Below, in pieces: positions 1 to 13,600 of a stretch of 64,000 nt of DNA; position 1 is the stretch's first letter, and every line of letters begins with the position of its first letter. The DNA lies in assembly GCA_020002185.1 (NCBI GenBank), contig CM034539.1:33259774-33323773 (forward strand), written 5' to 3'. The stretch comes from Paraescarpia echinospica. Taxonomy: Eukaryota; Annelida; Polychaeta; Sabellida; Siboglinidae. The notes under the pieces were generated by a model. It was not told the DNA's origin. It saw only the letters and a list, made by a program, of their open reading frames with translations, and made no database searches. The position numbers and the translations under genes are program-made.

Positions 1-1984
1 GTAGACAAGTTTGCCTCCCATGCCACATGCTCTCTCTGTGTATCAGTGTTTGAAGTCTACTTAGCCTTGGGCTTACTGAGTGTGTTTGTCTTTGATGTCT
101 TCTCTCTACTGTGCTACTGATGTCAGTGTAAATGTCACTGGGGCCTTGCAGGAAACACTACCTTCATTCAACAACCCTCTACCATATCAACAGAATGTCA
201 AGTCGAAAAGTCATAATTTTGCTGAAATTTATTATTTTATGCACTATACTTATGTACCTTGAATGGATTGATATACAAACAAATAAAAAAACAAGTTTCT
301 TTAGAGGTAAATATGTAAAATTATAATTATGTAAGCTATGTTTGTAGGTTTACATGTATTTTACGTAGTTTACAATTTCACTTATTGCATACAGTGGTGA
401 TTGTGTGACTACTTTATTAATACTAGTTTACTGGGCTTTGATTGATTATATTTTATTGCAGATTTATTTGTAATAAACAAATGCAATAAACAAATTTAAA
501 ACCTTCACTTTCAAACGTAACGTTACTTTAGCATCAAAACTAAATAGACCTTAATTGGAAGTATGAAGCTACCTTTCCGAATCCTTGATGTCTCTTACGG
601 AGCTTTCGGTGTCCTTATGAAACGCTCATCAGCATTGGACTGCAAATTCGTGGTCGTCATGTAACAACATACATACTGATAGATAAACCTTAGTTTTAAA
701 CACCCTAGAAATTTATGTTAGTTAATACCATTTATAAGTAACAGTTATTATAAATTAAACTATGTATAGTGCAGGTGCCATAACATACCACAGTAGAACA
801 TATCAAAAAAATTCACAACTTAAAAAATTGCACGTATGAAAATGTTATGTTTTCATATCTATAGAGAATAAAAATTACGTATTCCTTTCATGTGACGTCT
901 CTACCAACCGTAACATTATTATAGCGCAACGGAATTAATATTTCATGCGGTAATTCACTTGTGGCGCCACCTGGGCCTCAAAGGTGTGCGATGTTTTGCA
1001 GCTTGTTAATTTGTGTTTTTCTGAAGGGCCGGGTCTCGCAGGAACTTGTTCCTGGGAGGTCAGTTAATCAACTCGTGTGGCTATATTGGTTTATGAGGAA
1101 TAACCCAGAAGATGTGTCTTTGTCTTGTTTTTACATTATATATATTCAAGTTTGCTTAAAAATAGTGATCTGCGGTGAATTTAAGCATAAGACAGAATAA
1201 TGTAAATTATGGGATCAGTCTAGACTGCCGCTTTGTGTTGTTGACATGTCAACAATTATTTAGATGCTGTATAGTTTCTGCGCATGCAATCGTGCATGTT
1301 GCAATTTTGATAGTATGTTGACATTTTATTGGTTTACCGCCAGGGTGTATAGAACGGCGTTTCCCTCACTACGTATACATATACACAGATCAGCGCCTCT
1401 GTCAACCGGCTCTTCTCCTCTCCACTGTTCTTGTGGTAATGTCTAGGATTGGTGATGTAGGCTACACTTGTTTGGACTCCGTACCAAATGTATTGCTCAT
1501 CACGTCGTGTGGAATGCCACTCCTTATATCACCAAAATAGCAAGTACCTCTACTCTCCCAAAGCACATTATTCAACTGGGTAAAAAGTGACAAATAACAT
1601 TCTCTACTGAGCAGCTAGTGTGCGCTGTTTATGAGCAATATAAAAGAATTCGGCAGATGTTCATTTTAATATAGATATTATCTCGGACAATACCAAATTA
1701 AGATAGGTTTTCACCATTGATTGGGACAATAAAGGTTATCTTCATTATACACAAGAATTACAACATATATGTGCATAGTTCACAAGAAATAAATGCCCCA
1801 AGTCACAAAATATCTGAACTTATTATGATGTGGTCGGAAAGATAAGCTGATTTGTTTGCCTAGATAAAAAGTTGCACAGTGCTGACATATGCCAGCTGCT
1901 CAATTATTCATATTCTGTCATGTAAAAGTCCCCAACTGCCATAGACAGTCTGCAACAAATGGAACATACAAACTAAGAAATACT
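1..1984. other. No gene recognised; probable TMEM132 intron or upstream DNA
   Basis: AT-rich sequence with no family-like exon. A 43-codon frame at 195-326 has a hydrophobic stretch (VIILLKFIILCTILMYL) like a type II membrane anchor, but no continuation or splice context was established, so it is not called a gene. Confidence 0.5.
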
Positions 1985-2484
1985 TAAAACTTTTTAAAAG
2001 GATATAGAAATGTTGGGCACTCATTAATCTCATAGTTGGGGTCCATGTTTCACTGATATTTGGACCCGTGGGTACAAATTCAAATATGTGCACATTTGGG
2101 CTTTCATTAATCTCGTTGGTAGGGGGTCCTTATTTCGCTATGATATTTGGACCCATGGATACAAATCCAGATATGTCCACATTTGGGCTTTCATTAATCT
2201 CGTAGTTGGGATCCATATTTCCCTATGATATTTGGTTCAGTGGGTCCATATCCAAATACATAAAACTTTTTAAAAGGAGATAGAAATGTTGGGCACTCAT
2301 TAATCTCGTAGTTGGGATCCATATTTCCCTATGATAGCTGTACACATGGGTCCAAATCCAAATATATTAAACTATTTAGAAGTGAGTACACATTTGAGCT
2401 CTCACTAATCTCGTCGGTAGGGGGATCCATATTTCACTATGATATTTTGACGCGTGGGTCCAAATGTCATATTAAATTTGGGCC
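1985..2484. repeat. Degenerate tandem repeat, 84-106 bp unit, about five copies
   Basis: The phrase CTCATTAATCTCGTAGTTGG recurs after starts near 2014, 2098, 2185, 2291 and 2395, each followed by a 'CCATATTTC.CTATGATATTTGG' type block and 'GGGTCCAAATCCAAATA'. A short related remnant lies at 2846-2890. Copies are well diverged, so the array is old. Confidence 0.75.
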
Positions 2485-4974
2485 CATTTCCATTTTTCAT
2501 GCTATGATATTTTGATCTAGCATCCAAATTCCTAATACTGAATGTAGTTTAGCTGCATAGTAACTTCCAAAAGCTAATTTGTTTCAAAAGTTGTATACAC
2601 GGGTCCATTTTTCATGCAAGTGTGTATATTCCACTGACATTGTAGAGATGAAGCCACTGAGTATTAAGAACAAAACAAGACATGTATAATGGTATGCTCC
2701 CTATGTGGACATCTTGTTTATATGATCTTCTGACATAGGAAGTAATGTGCCATAGACACATGGATATATAAGCACAAACGTGCTATAAACTAATAATAAG
2801 AAATTACACACATAAATAAGGAACAAATATTATGATTAGTATATTTTTAAAGGGGGGTCCAAATATCATAGCAGGTCCAAATATCACCAGAGTCTAAATC
2901 TCATCTGACGACAGCAGTGGACTATTTCTAGAGCACCAGTGAACCTGTATGGTTCAGTCTTTCACGTGATATGTTGATGTCAGCAAGATAAGACTGATAT
3001 CACGTTAGGTGGATGTGTTGCCCGCAAGCTGCCCTCCGAACACTTTTCAATGCCAACTGTGAACATGTTGACAGATATTGCCAGAGGTCTAGCAAATTTG
3101 TACTATTTCTAGAGGGCAAAGAAAACAATCGTTGAGTAACTTGGACAGTTCTACCAAACGGTGATTTCAGAAGGATGTCATTATAAATAATCTTTCTTCA
3201 CATTATCATGTTTGTCAAGAAGAATACATTTTCTTTAATAATTAACACAAACTAGAGGGTGAATATTGCGATTGCTTCCCCTGATCTCGGTAATGTATGC
3301 GCACATGCAGCATGCAAGCATGTGCTCTGACGTAATCATTGGACAATATTCTGATTTCTGCCCTATTACGAGCACATCAGAATTCCAAATATCATTGTCT
3401 ACTCGGCTATAATGATGAGATATTCTACAGACAGTAGCCTAGGGCTAGTGGCTGCCCAACCACTAATTTAGTTGTCTAAAGTATCGCACAGGGTAATTTC
3501 TGTGCGAAATGAAATTATTGGTCAGATCAATAGGCCACCATGTGCGTCAGTATATAGGCAGTTACAAAAGAGATTACCAGCTCATGAATAATCCTCGACT
3601 AGATACAGTGATTATCTAGGGTGCTTTCATATTCATGACTTTTCCATAACTTCAGAAGTGATATATTAATATTGTAACTGACTGTTACGTGATTACATGT
3701 AATAAGTTTGGTTGTACTTTACTGCTGTCATATTTTACTGTTATTATCTAATCATATGTCAGTCTGTGTTCTAACCATAATTGGTATTGTGTCCTAAGCA
3801 GTACTGTAAGGAATTTAGGAATGTTGTAGACTGATATAACGGTGGAACTAATTCTGTGTTGTTGTTTTGGTAGACCAGATGAGGAAACAGATTAGATAAT
3901 GTGTTTCTAAATCTAATTATGTTTCACACATAATCATATAAATTGAGTAAAATAACATTGTTAGTATGATATTATGATTTACATTATGATGCTTATCCAG
4001 AGATACAAACTCAGATGGCAAGTAGACCAGGAAGCCGCTAAGTTACCCAGATCCAACTCATTTTTAATCTGTATATAGCTGGATCTTATCAGATATCTGT
4101 CAATTTTATTTTTAAACATATTCACACTCCTAGCAGTCATTGGATAAGTTGTTTCATTTTTGCATCATCCTCTGTGAGAAAGAAAATATTCTGATATGAA
4201 AAACTACTCTTTTTTAGGTAATGCTGCATTGTGCCTTCTGCTTGATGAAAATGTTGATATCAAAAACATTCAATATTTTGTAGGTTTACTTCTAAGTCTC
4301 TAGTGTTGTTTTGTGTCTCGCAGGATTCCGAATGGGCAGTTTTGTTGGTGTGTCGTAGAAATATGTGATATGGCAGCGGCTTTAAAAAAAATCTTAAATT
4401 TAACAACACTTTTTGCTTAATGGATTTGCCTTCATGAAAACATCATCACAGTAAGAAGGGCCCCTCGAATGCTACTTTAGTCTAGACAAGGAAGGAAATC
4501 TGATATGATTTTTAACAAGATTTCACAAGATTGCCATAGGAAGAGATAAGGTCCTCATGACAAGTGAACATGGACTCCAATGCCTTATCCAGAGTCCAAT
4601 TCCAGAGATGATCATCCTCAATGACCTTCATTCCTCCCGCACTAGAGGAATTGATTTCCGGCAATCGAGAGACCCAGAGATTCCTTGTCGACCGGTGGAA
4701 AATGCTGATTTCCCGAGACACTGGATTACCGTGGTGGCGAAGTGTGTTGGGCGGTGGATGGTGTGTGGTTCTGATTTCCAGGACAGGAAGGCAGACAGTC
4801 GGGGGGATTAAGATTCAATGCTTGTCTGCACGTCTGTTCGACTGTGTGTCCAATTGACGCAGGTAAACTGGGCGTGTGCTGATGTGAGGAGAGGCAGTGG
4901 CCGGTCTTTGTTGTGGTTGGTTGTATTGGGAATAGATGCGAAGATGATTAAAATGAGTTTGATCTGCATGTGAT
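2485..4974. other. No gene recognised
   Basis: AT-rich, single-copy-looking DNA on inspection. Overlapping short open frames at 4512-4857 on both strands show no family resemblance or convincing splice sites. Confidence 0.5.
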
Positions 4975-5880
4975 GCACTGAAGGATGCTGTAGGACACTG
5001 TGGACACTTTAGGACAATGTAGGACACTGGATGCTTTAGGACAACAGAGGAAACTGTGGATATTTTAGGACAATGTGGGATACTGTGGATACTTTTGGAC
5101 AATGTAGGACACCGGACACACAACATTGGACATTGTATGACACCATAGTATACAGCAGGACAATGTGGGACGCCATAGTATACAGCAGGACAATGTAGGA
5201 CACCATAGTATACAGCAGGACAATGTAGGACACCATAGTATACATCAGGACAATGTAGGACACCATAGTATACAGCAGGACATTGTAGGACACCATAGTA
5301 TACAGCAGGACAATGTAGGACACCATAGTATACAGCAGGACAATGTGGGACACCATAGTATACAGCAGGACAATGTAGGACACCATAGTATACAGCAGGA
5401 CAATGTAGGACACCATAGTATACAGCAGGACAATGTGGGACACCATAGTATACAGCAGGACATTGTAGGACACCATAGTATACAGCAGGACAATGTAGGA
5501 CACCATAGTATACAGCAGGACAATGTGGGACACCATAGTATACAGCAGGACAATGTGGGACGCCATAGTATACAGCAGGACAATATAGGACACCATAGTA
5601 TACAGCAGGACAATGTGGGACACCATAGTATACAGCAGGACAATGTAGGACACCATAGTATACAGCAGGACAATGTAGGACACCATAGTATACAGCAGGA
5701 CAATGTGGGACGTCATATGACACTATGGGACACAGTACAAAATGTAGGCCTCTGTAAGGACACTGCAAAGCACTGTACAACATTGCACGACACTGTACAA
5801 CACTACTGTATACGACACTGTACAGCACTGCCACTGTATGACACTATATGACACTGTACAACACTTCATGACAATTAGAA
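4975..5880. repeat. 30-bp minisatellite with degenerate flanks
   Basis: From 5131 to about 5715 a 30-bp unit (CACCATAGTATACAGCAGGA plus CAATGTAGGA) repeats 19 times with only scattered substitutions (A/G, T/A). Flanks 4975-5130 and 5716-5880 are degenerate 10-bp ACACTGTAGG-like repeats, suggesting the 30-mer arose from three 10-mers. Because 30 is a multiple of three and lacks stops, several frames on both strands are open; these are not genes. Confidence 0.95.
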
Positions 5881-6330
5881 ACATTGTGTGTCAGTGTTGC
5901 TATTTGCATGGTTCATAGGTTTAGCCAAGTGTCAGGTGCTGCCTCCTAGCACTGGTTCTACTTCTGATGGGCTGATACAGGCAATCAAGTCATTGGAACA
6001 TAACAAAACTCCAATCTACAAAATAGAATATGTGGAAAATGGCTGAAGGTTCTTCGTTAGTATTTCATTATCCAGAGATTGTGCAGCCAGTGCATGATAC
6101 ATAAGACTCTTGAGTAGAGAGATTGTTTGCGGTGCTTGGGCTGCTGTAAATGACACCATGTGGGGTAGTTGTCAGTGTGTAATATGGCAATGTTGATTTT
6201 ATGCTATAACTTCAGGTTATAAAATAAATATCAAGTCAGTCCGATGCTGGCAATGCATGGCTTAGGATGTCGCTTCAGGTTAACTTAGACAACATTTTTT
6301 AAGACTTTAAACATCAGGGGACATAATACC

Positions 6331-6341
6331 AACACACACAT

Positions 6342-6372
<31 letters not shown>

Positions 6373-6595
6373 CACTCACTCACTCACTCACTCCTCACTC
6401 ACTCACTCCTCACTCACTCACGCACTCACTCACCCACCCACTCACGCCCGCACTCACTCACTCACTCACGCACTCACTCACTCACCCACCCACCCACGCA
6501 CTCACTCACTCACTCACTCACCCACCCACCCACCCACCCACTCACTCACTCACTCACGCACTCACACACTTACATCCCCCAACACACACAATCAA
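6331..6595. repeat. (CACT)n/(CACA)n/(CACC)n microsatellite
   Basis: A simple-sequence tract of CA, CACT, CACC and CACG tetranucleotides fills 6331-6595. Its open frame encodes only a His/Ser/Thr repeat. Confidence 0.95.
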
Positions 6596-7001
6596 ATCCT
6601 AAATTATTGGCAACACTCCATGGCCTAAATTTGACCAAGACTAGCTAGTCCTACCCCCCACCCCACTGCCCCAGGTGATTGCATTAGAAGTACTGACAGG
6701 ATTCTTAGTTTGGCAAAAACAAATTTGGCATGTCTCAAGCAACTGCTGGCAGCTGTTTTGATTAGATGTTTTGCCAGTGAGCCTTGTTGCTGGTTACCAG
6801 GGCAGTGTTGTCACTAGAGTAGCGGGGAACCAGCTGGTGACAGACACGTTATATGTGGATCCGTAATAACATCCTCATTAAAACTTATGCTCACCTCTCA
6901 CGCAATTCCTCTCTCAAAGTCCACTCGTGTCAGATTGCATGTCAGGATGCCATGTCTTCCTCTATATTGCATGTGTGGGGATTTCTATCCAGTATATCAA
7001 G

Positions 7002-7255
7002 AGTTAACAAGGTTGCCATCCAGAGCAAAAAAGCCCAACTGGAAATTGGACAAGGAAGTCTTTGCCTTATCACAATATTATTTTTTTTTTAAACTATAGG
7101 TGACATGCGTTTCTGTGATGTTTCTAAAAATAAGAAAACAATTATTCATGCTGATAGCATTTATACATAAGGTTTAACAAGGTTGCCATTCTGAGCAAAA
7201 AGGCCTACCGGTAGATGGAAAGTGGACAAGGAAGCCATAGGCTTATCAAGGGAAT
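7002..7255 (+). repeat. Two copies of a dispersed repeat family (TTAACAAGGTTGCCATYC)
   Basis: Copies at 7002-7090 and 7170-7255 share 'GTTAACAAGGTTGCCAT.C.GAGCAAAAA', 'GACAAGGAAG' and a terminal 'GCCTTATCA'. Related copies occur at 21163-21255, 24148-24215 and 24255-24320. Family identity is unknown. Confidence 0.6.
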
Positions 7256-7477
7256 AATTTATACTGTATACATGCCCATCTCATGTGTTTATTAAATTAA
7301 GAAACATTCATGCTGTTAGCATTTATACATTCAGTAGATACTTTTTCCTTTCCTTGATAGAACCATTGGAGTAGTTTAGCTACTGCTCTACTATTAAAGA
7401 CAACAGGTGATATGAAAGTGAATATATATATATATATATAATAATGGATAATTATATATAAACTTTGATAGCCTACT

Positions 7478-7797
7478 TGAACTGTGACTAAACTATTGAA
7501 CATCGGACTTTCGGCTGAGAGAACGTGGATTCGAATCCTGTGCGACGGTGACCTTGAGCAAGTTCATTTACTCTACATTGCTTCAGTTCACTCAGCTGTA
7601 TGAATGAGTACGTAGCTGTAGAAAGTGGTGGATATTTGTACACGAATAGTCTTTGTGCAATAATTGCAGCATGGCTGATTGCTTCCCAGAGACGTCGAGA
7701 TGGTGTTCGTTTGAACAGGTCTGCCAGGGAGTAAAGTGTAAAGTGCTTTGAGCAGTCCTGAGGACTGGATACTGCACTATATAAGAACTTACCTGAA
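7478..7797 (+). mobile_element. tRNA-derived SINE, near full length (SINE family 1)
   Basis: A tRNA-like head with a B-box (GGATTCGAATCC at 7528-7539) is followed by a unique body (GAGATGGTGTTCGTTTGAAC) and the tail GGACTGGATACTGCACTATA, then TAAGAACTTACC. The same order is found on the minus strand at 49965-50262, defining the element as about 300-320 bp. RNA polymerase III transcription from the A/B boxes is the expected mode. Confidence 0.85.
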
Positions 7798-8372
7798 TGG
7801 ATCTGGATGTCCAAGAAACCATTTCACTGACATTCTTACGAGCTGAGGCTGATTTTGCTTTTTAAAATGAATTTTGCTCCTTTACGGTGATCTTGTATAC
7901 TGAAAACTCAACACTAGGTTGTGCCAGTGGGACATTTTCGCCAGTGTGTCATGGGAAGGGAGCGACGAGAAAGGCTAAAAGCCCGACTGTTCGAGACCAT
8001 GACGTCACCCATTTACGTGCACTTTCTTTATTTACATGCTGCTCATGAATATAATCAGATACGGCGTTAACGAAAGCAAAGGCTAAAAGCTCATGTGTTC
8101 GTGACCAGTGTCTGTGCCACACAGGAGTGGGCCGCACAACAGAATAACATACATATATGTAGCGTGCTTAATACAAAATGTCATAAATTACTATTTGGTT
8201 AGTGTAGTACGGCTGTGGCACATGTCAGGTTTCTCTAATTGTATGTCCACTTAGGAACTATTTTCTACTGTGGCACTTCACATCACCATGTGAGTGCTAA
8301 ATATAGCATTATGCGGTACACATTTTGCGGTTGACGTTATTTTCTCGAATGGTCGGGCTTTTAAACACACCC

Positions 8373-8711
8373 GTCAAGGAAATAGTGTCCTCTGTGATAC
8401 TGTGTCATGGAAATAGTGTCCTCTTTGATACTGTGTCATGGAAATAGTGTCCTCTGTGATACCGTGTCATGAAAATAGTGTCCTCTGAGATATCATGTCA
8501 TGGAAATAGTGTCCTGAGATACCGTGTCGTGGAAATAGTGTCCTCTGTGATACTGTGTTGTGGAAATAGTGTCCTCTGTGATACTGTGACATGGAAATAT
8601 TGTCCTCTGTGATACCGTGTCATGGAAATAGTGTCCTCTGTGATACTGTGTCATAGAAATAGTGTCCTCTGTGATACTGTGTCATAGAAATAGTGTCCTC
8701 TGTAATACGGT
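8373..8711. repeat. 31-bp minisatellite, about 11 copies
   Basis: The unit GGAAATAGTGTCCTCTGTGA plus TACTGTGTCAT repeats with a few substitutions and one short deletion near 8515. Confidence 0.93.
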
Positions 8712-9550
8712 GGCAGTTTTTTTAAACGCTCCTTACATTTAACAACATATTCTGTTTAATGATGAATTTTCCCTGTGAACTCATTATCTTAGTGAGACTT
8801 CCCCTTTGTCCTCCAGCACTCCCACAGGGAGTGGTTTGGGAGAGCTCAAAGTCTACTTGGCATGGTTACAGTTATGTCATGAAATATGATTTCCCCTTCA
8901 CAGCTATTATATTATTCCCTGCAAGAAATCAAGAGTTTCATCCTTTGATCAGTCTCTGCAAGAATTAATAAAATAATCTCATGAGTCACATGTCTCATCT
9001 CAAAGTTCTGTTCTTTTACCAACACAACTTTGTACTATTATTTACAATTTTAGGACACAATATTACATTGAGAAACAGTCAGATAGAAAACACGTTATTG
9101 AACGAGAAATCGCAAGACAAAACTAGAGGCAGCCAAAGAATAAAATGTGGCACAGTGTCTTATCAGGACTGTCAGTATCACTGTGTCAGAATTGTGTCCA
9201 CATCAGGACTGTGAGGACTCTTGTTGTTAGGATGTCATGTCAGGATGTATAGAGGAAGACATCCTTCACTGCTGCACCGAGTAATTGACACACCTGTCCT
9301 GTCTAGTGTCAGTGACAAATGCAAAAAGTCCTCCAGAGCAAACACAATAATTAGCCAAGTGATCTTCTGATCCCAGTGCACAAGGCAGACAATTTAAAGG
9401 ATGACTGTCGGTGGGCAATAAATCAAATGGTGAATTAAAAAATACAACTTGATTAATTGTGATAAGTGAGTGAATGGCTGTGATTCATATACACTGTACA
9501 CTTAATGGATTTGTCAGTAGGCTGCTGGAAAATGTATCTTTGAGGGATTT

Positions 9551-10166
9551 GTTGGGGAGAGAGGGGTGGAGGGAGGATGTACTGTTTTGTTAATATACTT
9601 GTTGGGGAGAGAGGGGTGGAGGGAGGTTGTACTGTTTTGTTAATATACTTGTTGGGGAGAGAGGGGTGGAGGGAGGATGTACTGTTTTGTTAATATACTT
9701 GTTGGGGAGAGAGGGGTGGAGGGAGGATGTACTGTTTTGTTAATATACTTGTTGGGGAGAGAGGGGTGGAGGGAGGATGTACTGTTTTGTTAATATACTT
9801 GTTGGGGAGAGAGGGGTGGATGTACTGTTTTGTTAATATACAGGTTGTACTGTTTTGTTAATATACTTTTTGGGGAGAGAGGGGTGGAGGGAGGTTGTAC
9901 TGTTTTGTTAATATACTTGTTGGGGAGAGAGAGGTGGAGGGAGGTTGTACTGTTTTGTTAATATACTTGTTGGGGAGAGAGGGGTGGAGGGAGGTTGTAC
10001 TGTTTTGTTAATATACTTGTTGGGGAGAGAGGGGTGGAGGGAGGTTGTACTGTTTTGTTAATATACTTGTTGGGGAGAGAGGGGTGGAGGGTGGTTGTAC
10101 TGTTTTGTTAATATACTTGTTGGGGAGAGAGGGGTGGAGGGAGGTTGTACTGTTTTGTTAATATAC
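9551..10166. repeat. 50-bp G-rich minisatellite, about 12 copies
   Basis: The unit is GTTGGGGAGAGAGGGGTGGA, GGGAGGTTGTACTGTT, then TTGTTAATATACTT. Two sub-variants (GGATGT in the first half, GGTTGT in the second) form blocks, with one disrupted unit near 9820-9875. Each unit holds three to four G runs and could form a G-quadruplex. Confidence 0.95.
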
Positions 10167-10251
10167 AATCACATGTAGACCAAGGTTCATAAAAATGTAC
10201 AGTGAAACAATCCGTAATATTTTGAATGTTACTGTACAGTTTAAAACGAAT

Positions 10252-10401
10252 GATCCTCATGCAGTAATTGCAGTGTGGCTGAATGCTTCCCAGAGAAGTT
10301 GAGATGGTGTTCGATTGAACAGGTCTGCCAGAGGGTACAGTTTAAAGCGAGTTTGAACACTCATAAAGACTGGATACTGCACTATGTAAGAACTCATCTT
10401 T
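10252..10401 (+). mobile_element. SINE family 1, 5'-truncated copy
   Basis: It matches the body and tail of the 7478-7797 SINE (GTGTGGCTGAATGCTTCCCA, GTTCGATTGAACAGG, ACTGGATACTGCACTATG) but lacks the tRNA-like head. Confidence 0.75.
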
Positions 10402-10487
10402 ACCTGTAAAACTACATATAGCAATAGCAATAACAATGTAACTGTAGAACAAAACTATGACACCTTTCCTATAAACTTAACACCACT

Positions 10488-10603
10488 CCACAGTGAGCAA
10501 CCCTAAAGACTTGACACCACTCCACTTTGAGCAGCCTAAAGACTTGACACCATTCCACTTTGAGCAGTCCTAAAGACTGGATACTGCACTATATAAGAAC
10601 GTA
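10488..10603 (+). repeat. SINE tail fragment tandemly triplicated
   Basis: Three repeats of 'CTAAAGACTTGACACCA.TCCACTTTGAGCAG' end in an intact SINE family 1 tail (GACTGGATACTGCACTATAT). The arrangement looks like replication slippage within a SINE 3' end. Confidence 0.6.
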
Positions 10604-13600
10604 CCTTTAAAACAACACATTAAATAAATAACTAATACTGCAAGTTTATAATAATAAAATTAATATAACGTTCAATAACAATGAAACTGTAGAAATGTTG
10701 ACATCTCTCCAATACATTTAACACCTCCATATAGGGAGATACTAATACAAACCACACCGCTGCAGCTATCATCTCTCATGTCAGTCTACCACTGACATCT
10801 CTCTTGTGACATTGATTAGAGCAGCTCTCTTGCAGCTGCTGTAGCTGTCATCAGCTGCTGGTGTACCCTCTCAGTCATCAGCTGCTGATGTACCCTCTCA
10901 GTCAGTGCAGCAAGGTCATCCTCATACATGGCATTGTTAATTCACTTGATTGGCTTCAGATATCTCTGGAAAAAAAGCGACATGGTTTTTTGTTGCATTC
11001 AGTACATGAGGCTGGGATTAATTGTAAGTGGTGAACCGTATGAGTGATGAGTTGTAATGCTTATTAAGGCATAGTCCAGTTTGGGACATTATTATACATA
11101 TAGTTCCCCTAATTAGGGGTATAGTTTATTTGAAACCTACCCACAGCCTTGGTTAAGGAATAGCTCAGACAAGAATTCTTGATGGCCCTTGGGGATTGTT
11201 TTCGTCATGGGTGTTCCATTCTTTTCAAATTTTTCTTGGCACTTTAGGTCCGTTTTGGTCATGTTTAGTTTGTTTCCTATGTGCTGTAGTTCGATTTGAA
11301 TGCCTGTGAACAAAATGGCCCCAAAATGGATTAGCTCTTTTCATTTTCAGTTGCATAATAATAATTGAATTATATAATTACTAATGTGTACACTCGGAAG
11401 TGCACCTAATACTAAATAATACTGTTTACATCATGTTTGTGTGATACACTGACATGATAGAACAAATGTGTGGTAATATCGGGGCTATTCGTTTATCCTG
11501 TTCAGTGCTCTTTGTGCTGCCCAGAACTCTTCATCTCTTTAGAGAGACAAACTGAATAGACCCACTAAAATAGATTGGTTTGTTTCCCTGTTCCATGCAA
11601 CAAATTGAACAGCAATAATGAATCCACTGAGCAGAACATAATATACCACAGTAGGGGTGCTCTAAGTTGATGCAATATGGTGGTTTGATGGAGGATTTAT
11701 GAGGAGTATGAGAGCAGAAACAAGGAGAGTATGTAATTGATTGTTATGTAAGAGAGCCCTAGGCAGTTTGCCTCTACATGCAGTGTTTGTCTGGGACTAG
11801 CCCCAGGCAGCTGTTTCTGTATTCAGGTGAAGGACAAGGATGTTATTCAATATCACTAATGAGGTGTCTCTGGAGCACACTGAGGTCTTTCACTGGATGT
11901 CCTCCCCTAGTTGTTGCCAGTCTTTGGTTTCATCACAAATAAATTTACAATCTTGATTGTGTTTTATCATGGACATTTATAAAGTTAGAAACCTTGTTTT
12001 GATGACCAGCATAAATTATTTGCTTGCAGAAAGATATGTTAATAAAGATATGTTGAGACGGAGTACGGGAAGGTTATTAGCCTAACCTACAGACATATAT
12101 ATACATACGTACGTACCAGGGTTTCTGCCAGAAAAAATTATTTGAGTATGGAGTTAGTAAATTTTTAGACTGTGGAACGAGCGCCTATGGCGCCTCACTG
12201 AGATGAGAGTTTGGGCATCCTCCCCCAGAACAAATTGGATTTCTGTATGCTTGGAGAAACAATTTCCCAGCATTTGGAGTAGGAAATCCCGCCCGGCTCA
12301 TGGTGATCATTTCCATGTTTTGTAGGAGAATGATTGACAAATGTAACAGTCAGCAGGAAAATTGTAAACTTGCCTTCACATTTTAGAATAAATAGCCTGA
12401 TTTATGATATAGTATGGTATCTTGTTGTGTTATTTTTCTTCACCAAGAAACAATTAATACTCGAAAACATCGCGAAAAATGTACAGCGATGACAGCACGC
12501 CATATTCTTTACACTAGGCCTACCGATATACCGGTACGCCATGTTCTATCCTGAGGTTCTATCCCGCAGTGAATACCGTGTTTAGCCAATCACAGAATAG
12601 CTAGCATAAACGTGTTGGTATGAGCTCATTCTTCACCTTTAAACAATTTATTTTGTGTACGTATCTGTACCATAGAATTATTTTTGGGTATGTAATTTTA
12701 AAATTTTACCCTGCTGGCGGAAATCAGTATAGTTGCCAGCCTCTTCTAGTACAAAGACGAGAACAAATTAGATACAGAGTACAGGACCTTATTGCATGCA
12801 TGCACATAGGCGGAATACAAACAAGGCTTGCGTGTTGTGCACCAGTACTCCATTGCTTATGCATCCTAAATTGACACCAAGGTCAGCCAATAAATGGATG
12901 GTAATACATTGTGGTGGAACCACGTCATTAATTAGCAGATGTTTTTTTGTTTAGTTCAGGCGGTGCAGTGCAGTATTTTTATTACAAGATTGTGGTGAAG
13001 TAGCGATATTTTGTCATGCAACAAGCCTGCTGGCTCCAGTGTGCATCGCTTACAAACCAACTGATACATGTAGCTGATTAATAATAAATATTTTACACAT
13101 TCATCCTTGTTGCTAGAATGAGTTGTTGTACATTTGTGCATTTCCAGCTACGACTATAACTGATTTATCACAAGTTTGATGAAAATATGTTTAATAATAG
13201 GAATTTCCATTATAATAAAGGGCTTATATTTGAATCATAGTGTGTCAGTACAAAACATACTACTGATCAGCAAATCTCTATTGTAGGAAACAGATCGGCA
13301 GATATTTGTAAGACAAATTTATGAAACAAGTTGATATATATCTCTCGCCGACAAATTGACAGATTGTTATGCACAGATTGGTGGATGTCTGGAAAACAGA
13401 TTGGCAAATATTTCTGAGACACAAATCTGTGAAGGAAATTGGTAAATTTCTAGGTTTGTAGAAAACAAATTGGTGGATTTATATGAGGTAGTTTAATAAA
13501 TCTCCAGAAAGCTGTTATACCGAGTTAAGTTTAGTTGTGCTAGATTAAGCATGTGATAATGAGGGAAGTGTATGGTTATATCCCAGGTTATGTTTCTGTG

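Noticed and set aside
5131..5715. CRISPR-like regularity of 30-bp repeats
   Set aside because: Repeats are contiguous without spacers and the DNA is clearly eukaryotic.
4815..5851. Long open frames of 339, 228, 226 and 152 codons on both strands
   Set aside because: They are consequences of a stop-free 30-bp tandem repeat and have no start, splice or family support.
6340..6648. 102-codon His/Ser/Thr frame
   Set aside because: Translation of a CACT/CACA microsatellite.
7520..7545. Candidate tRNA gene from a GGATTCGAATCC B-box
   Set aside because: No cloverleaf forms and the segment is the head of a SINE found elsewhere in the window; the same holds for 50208-50219 and 54240-54250.
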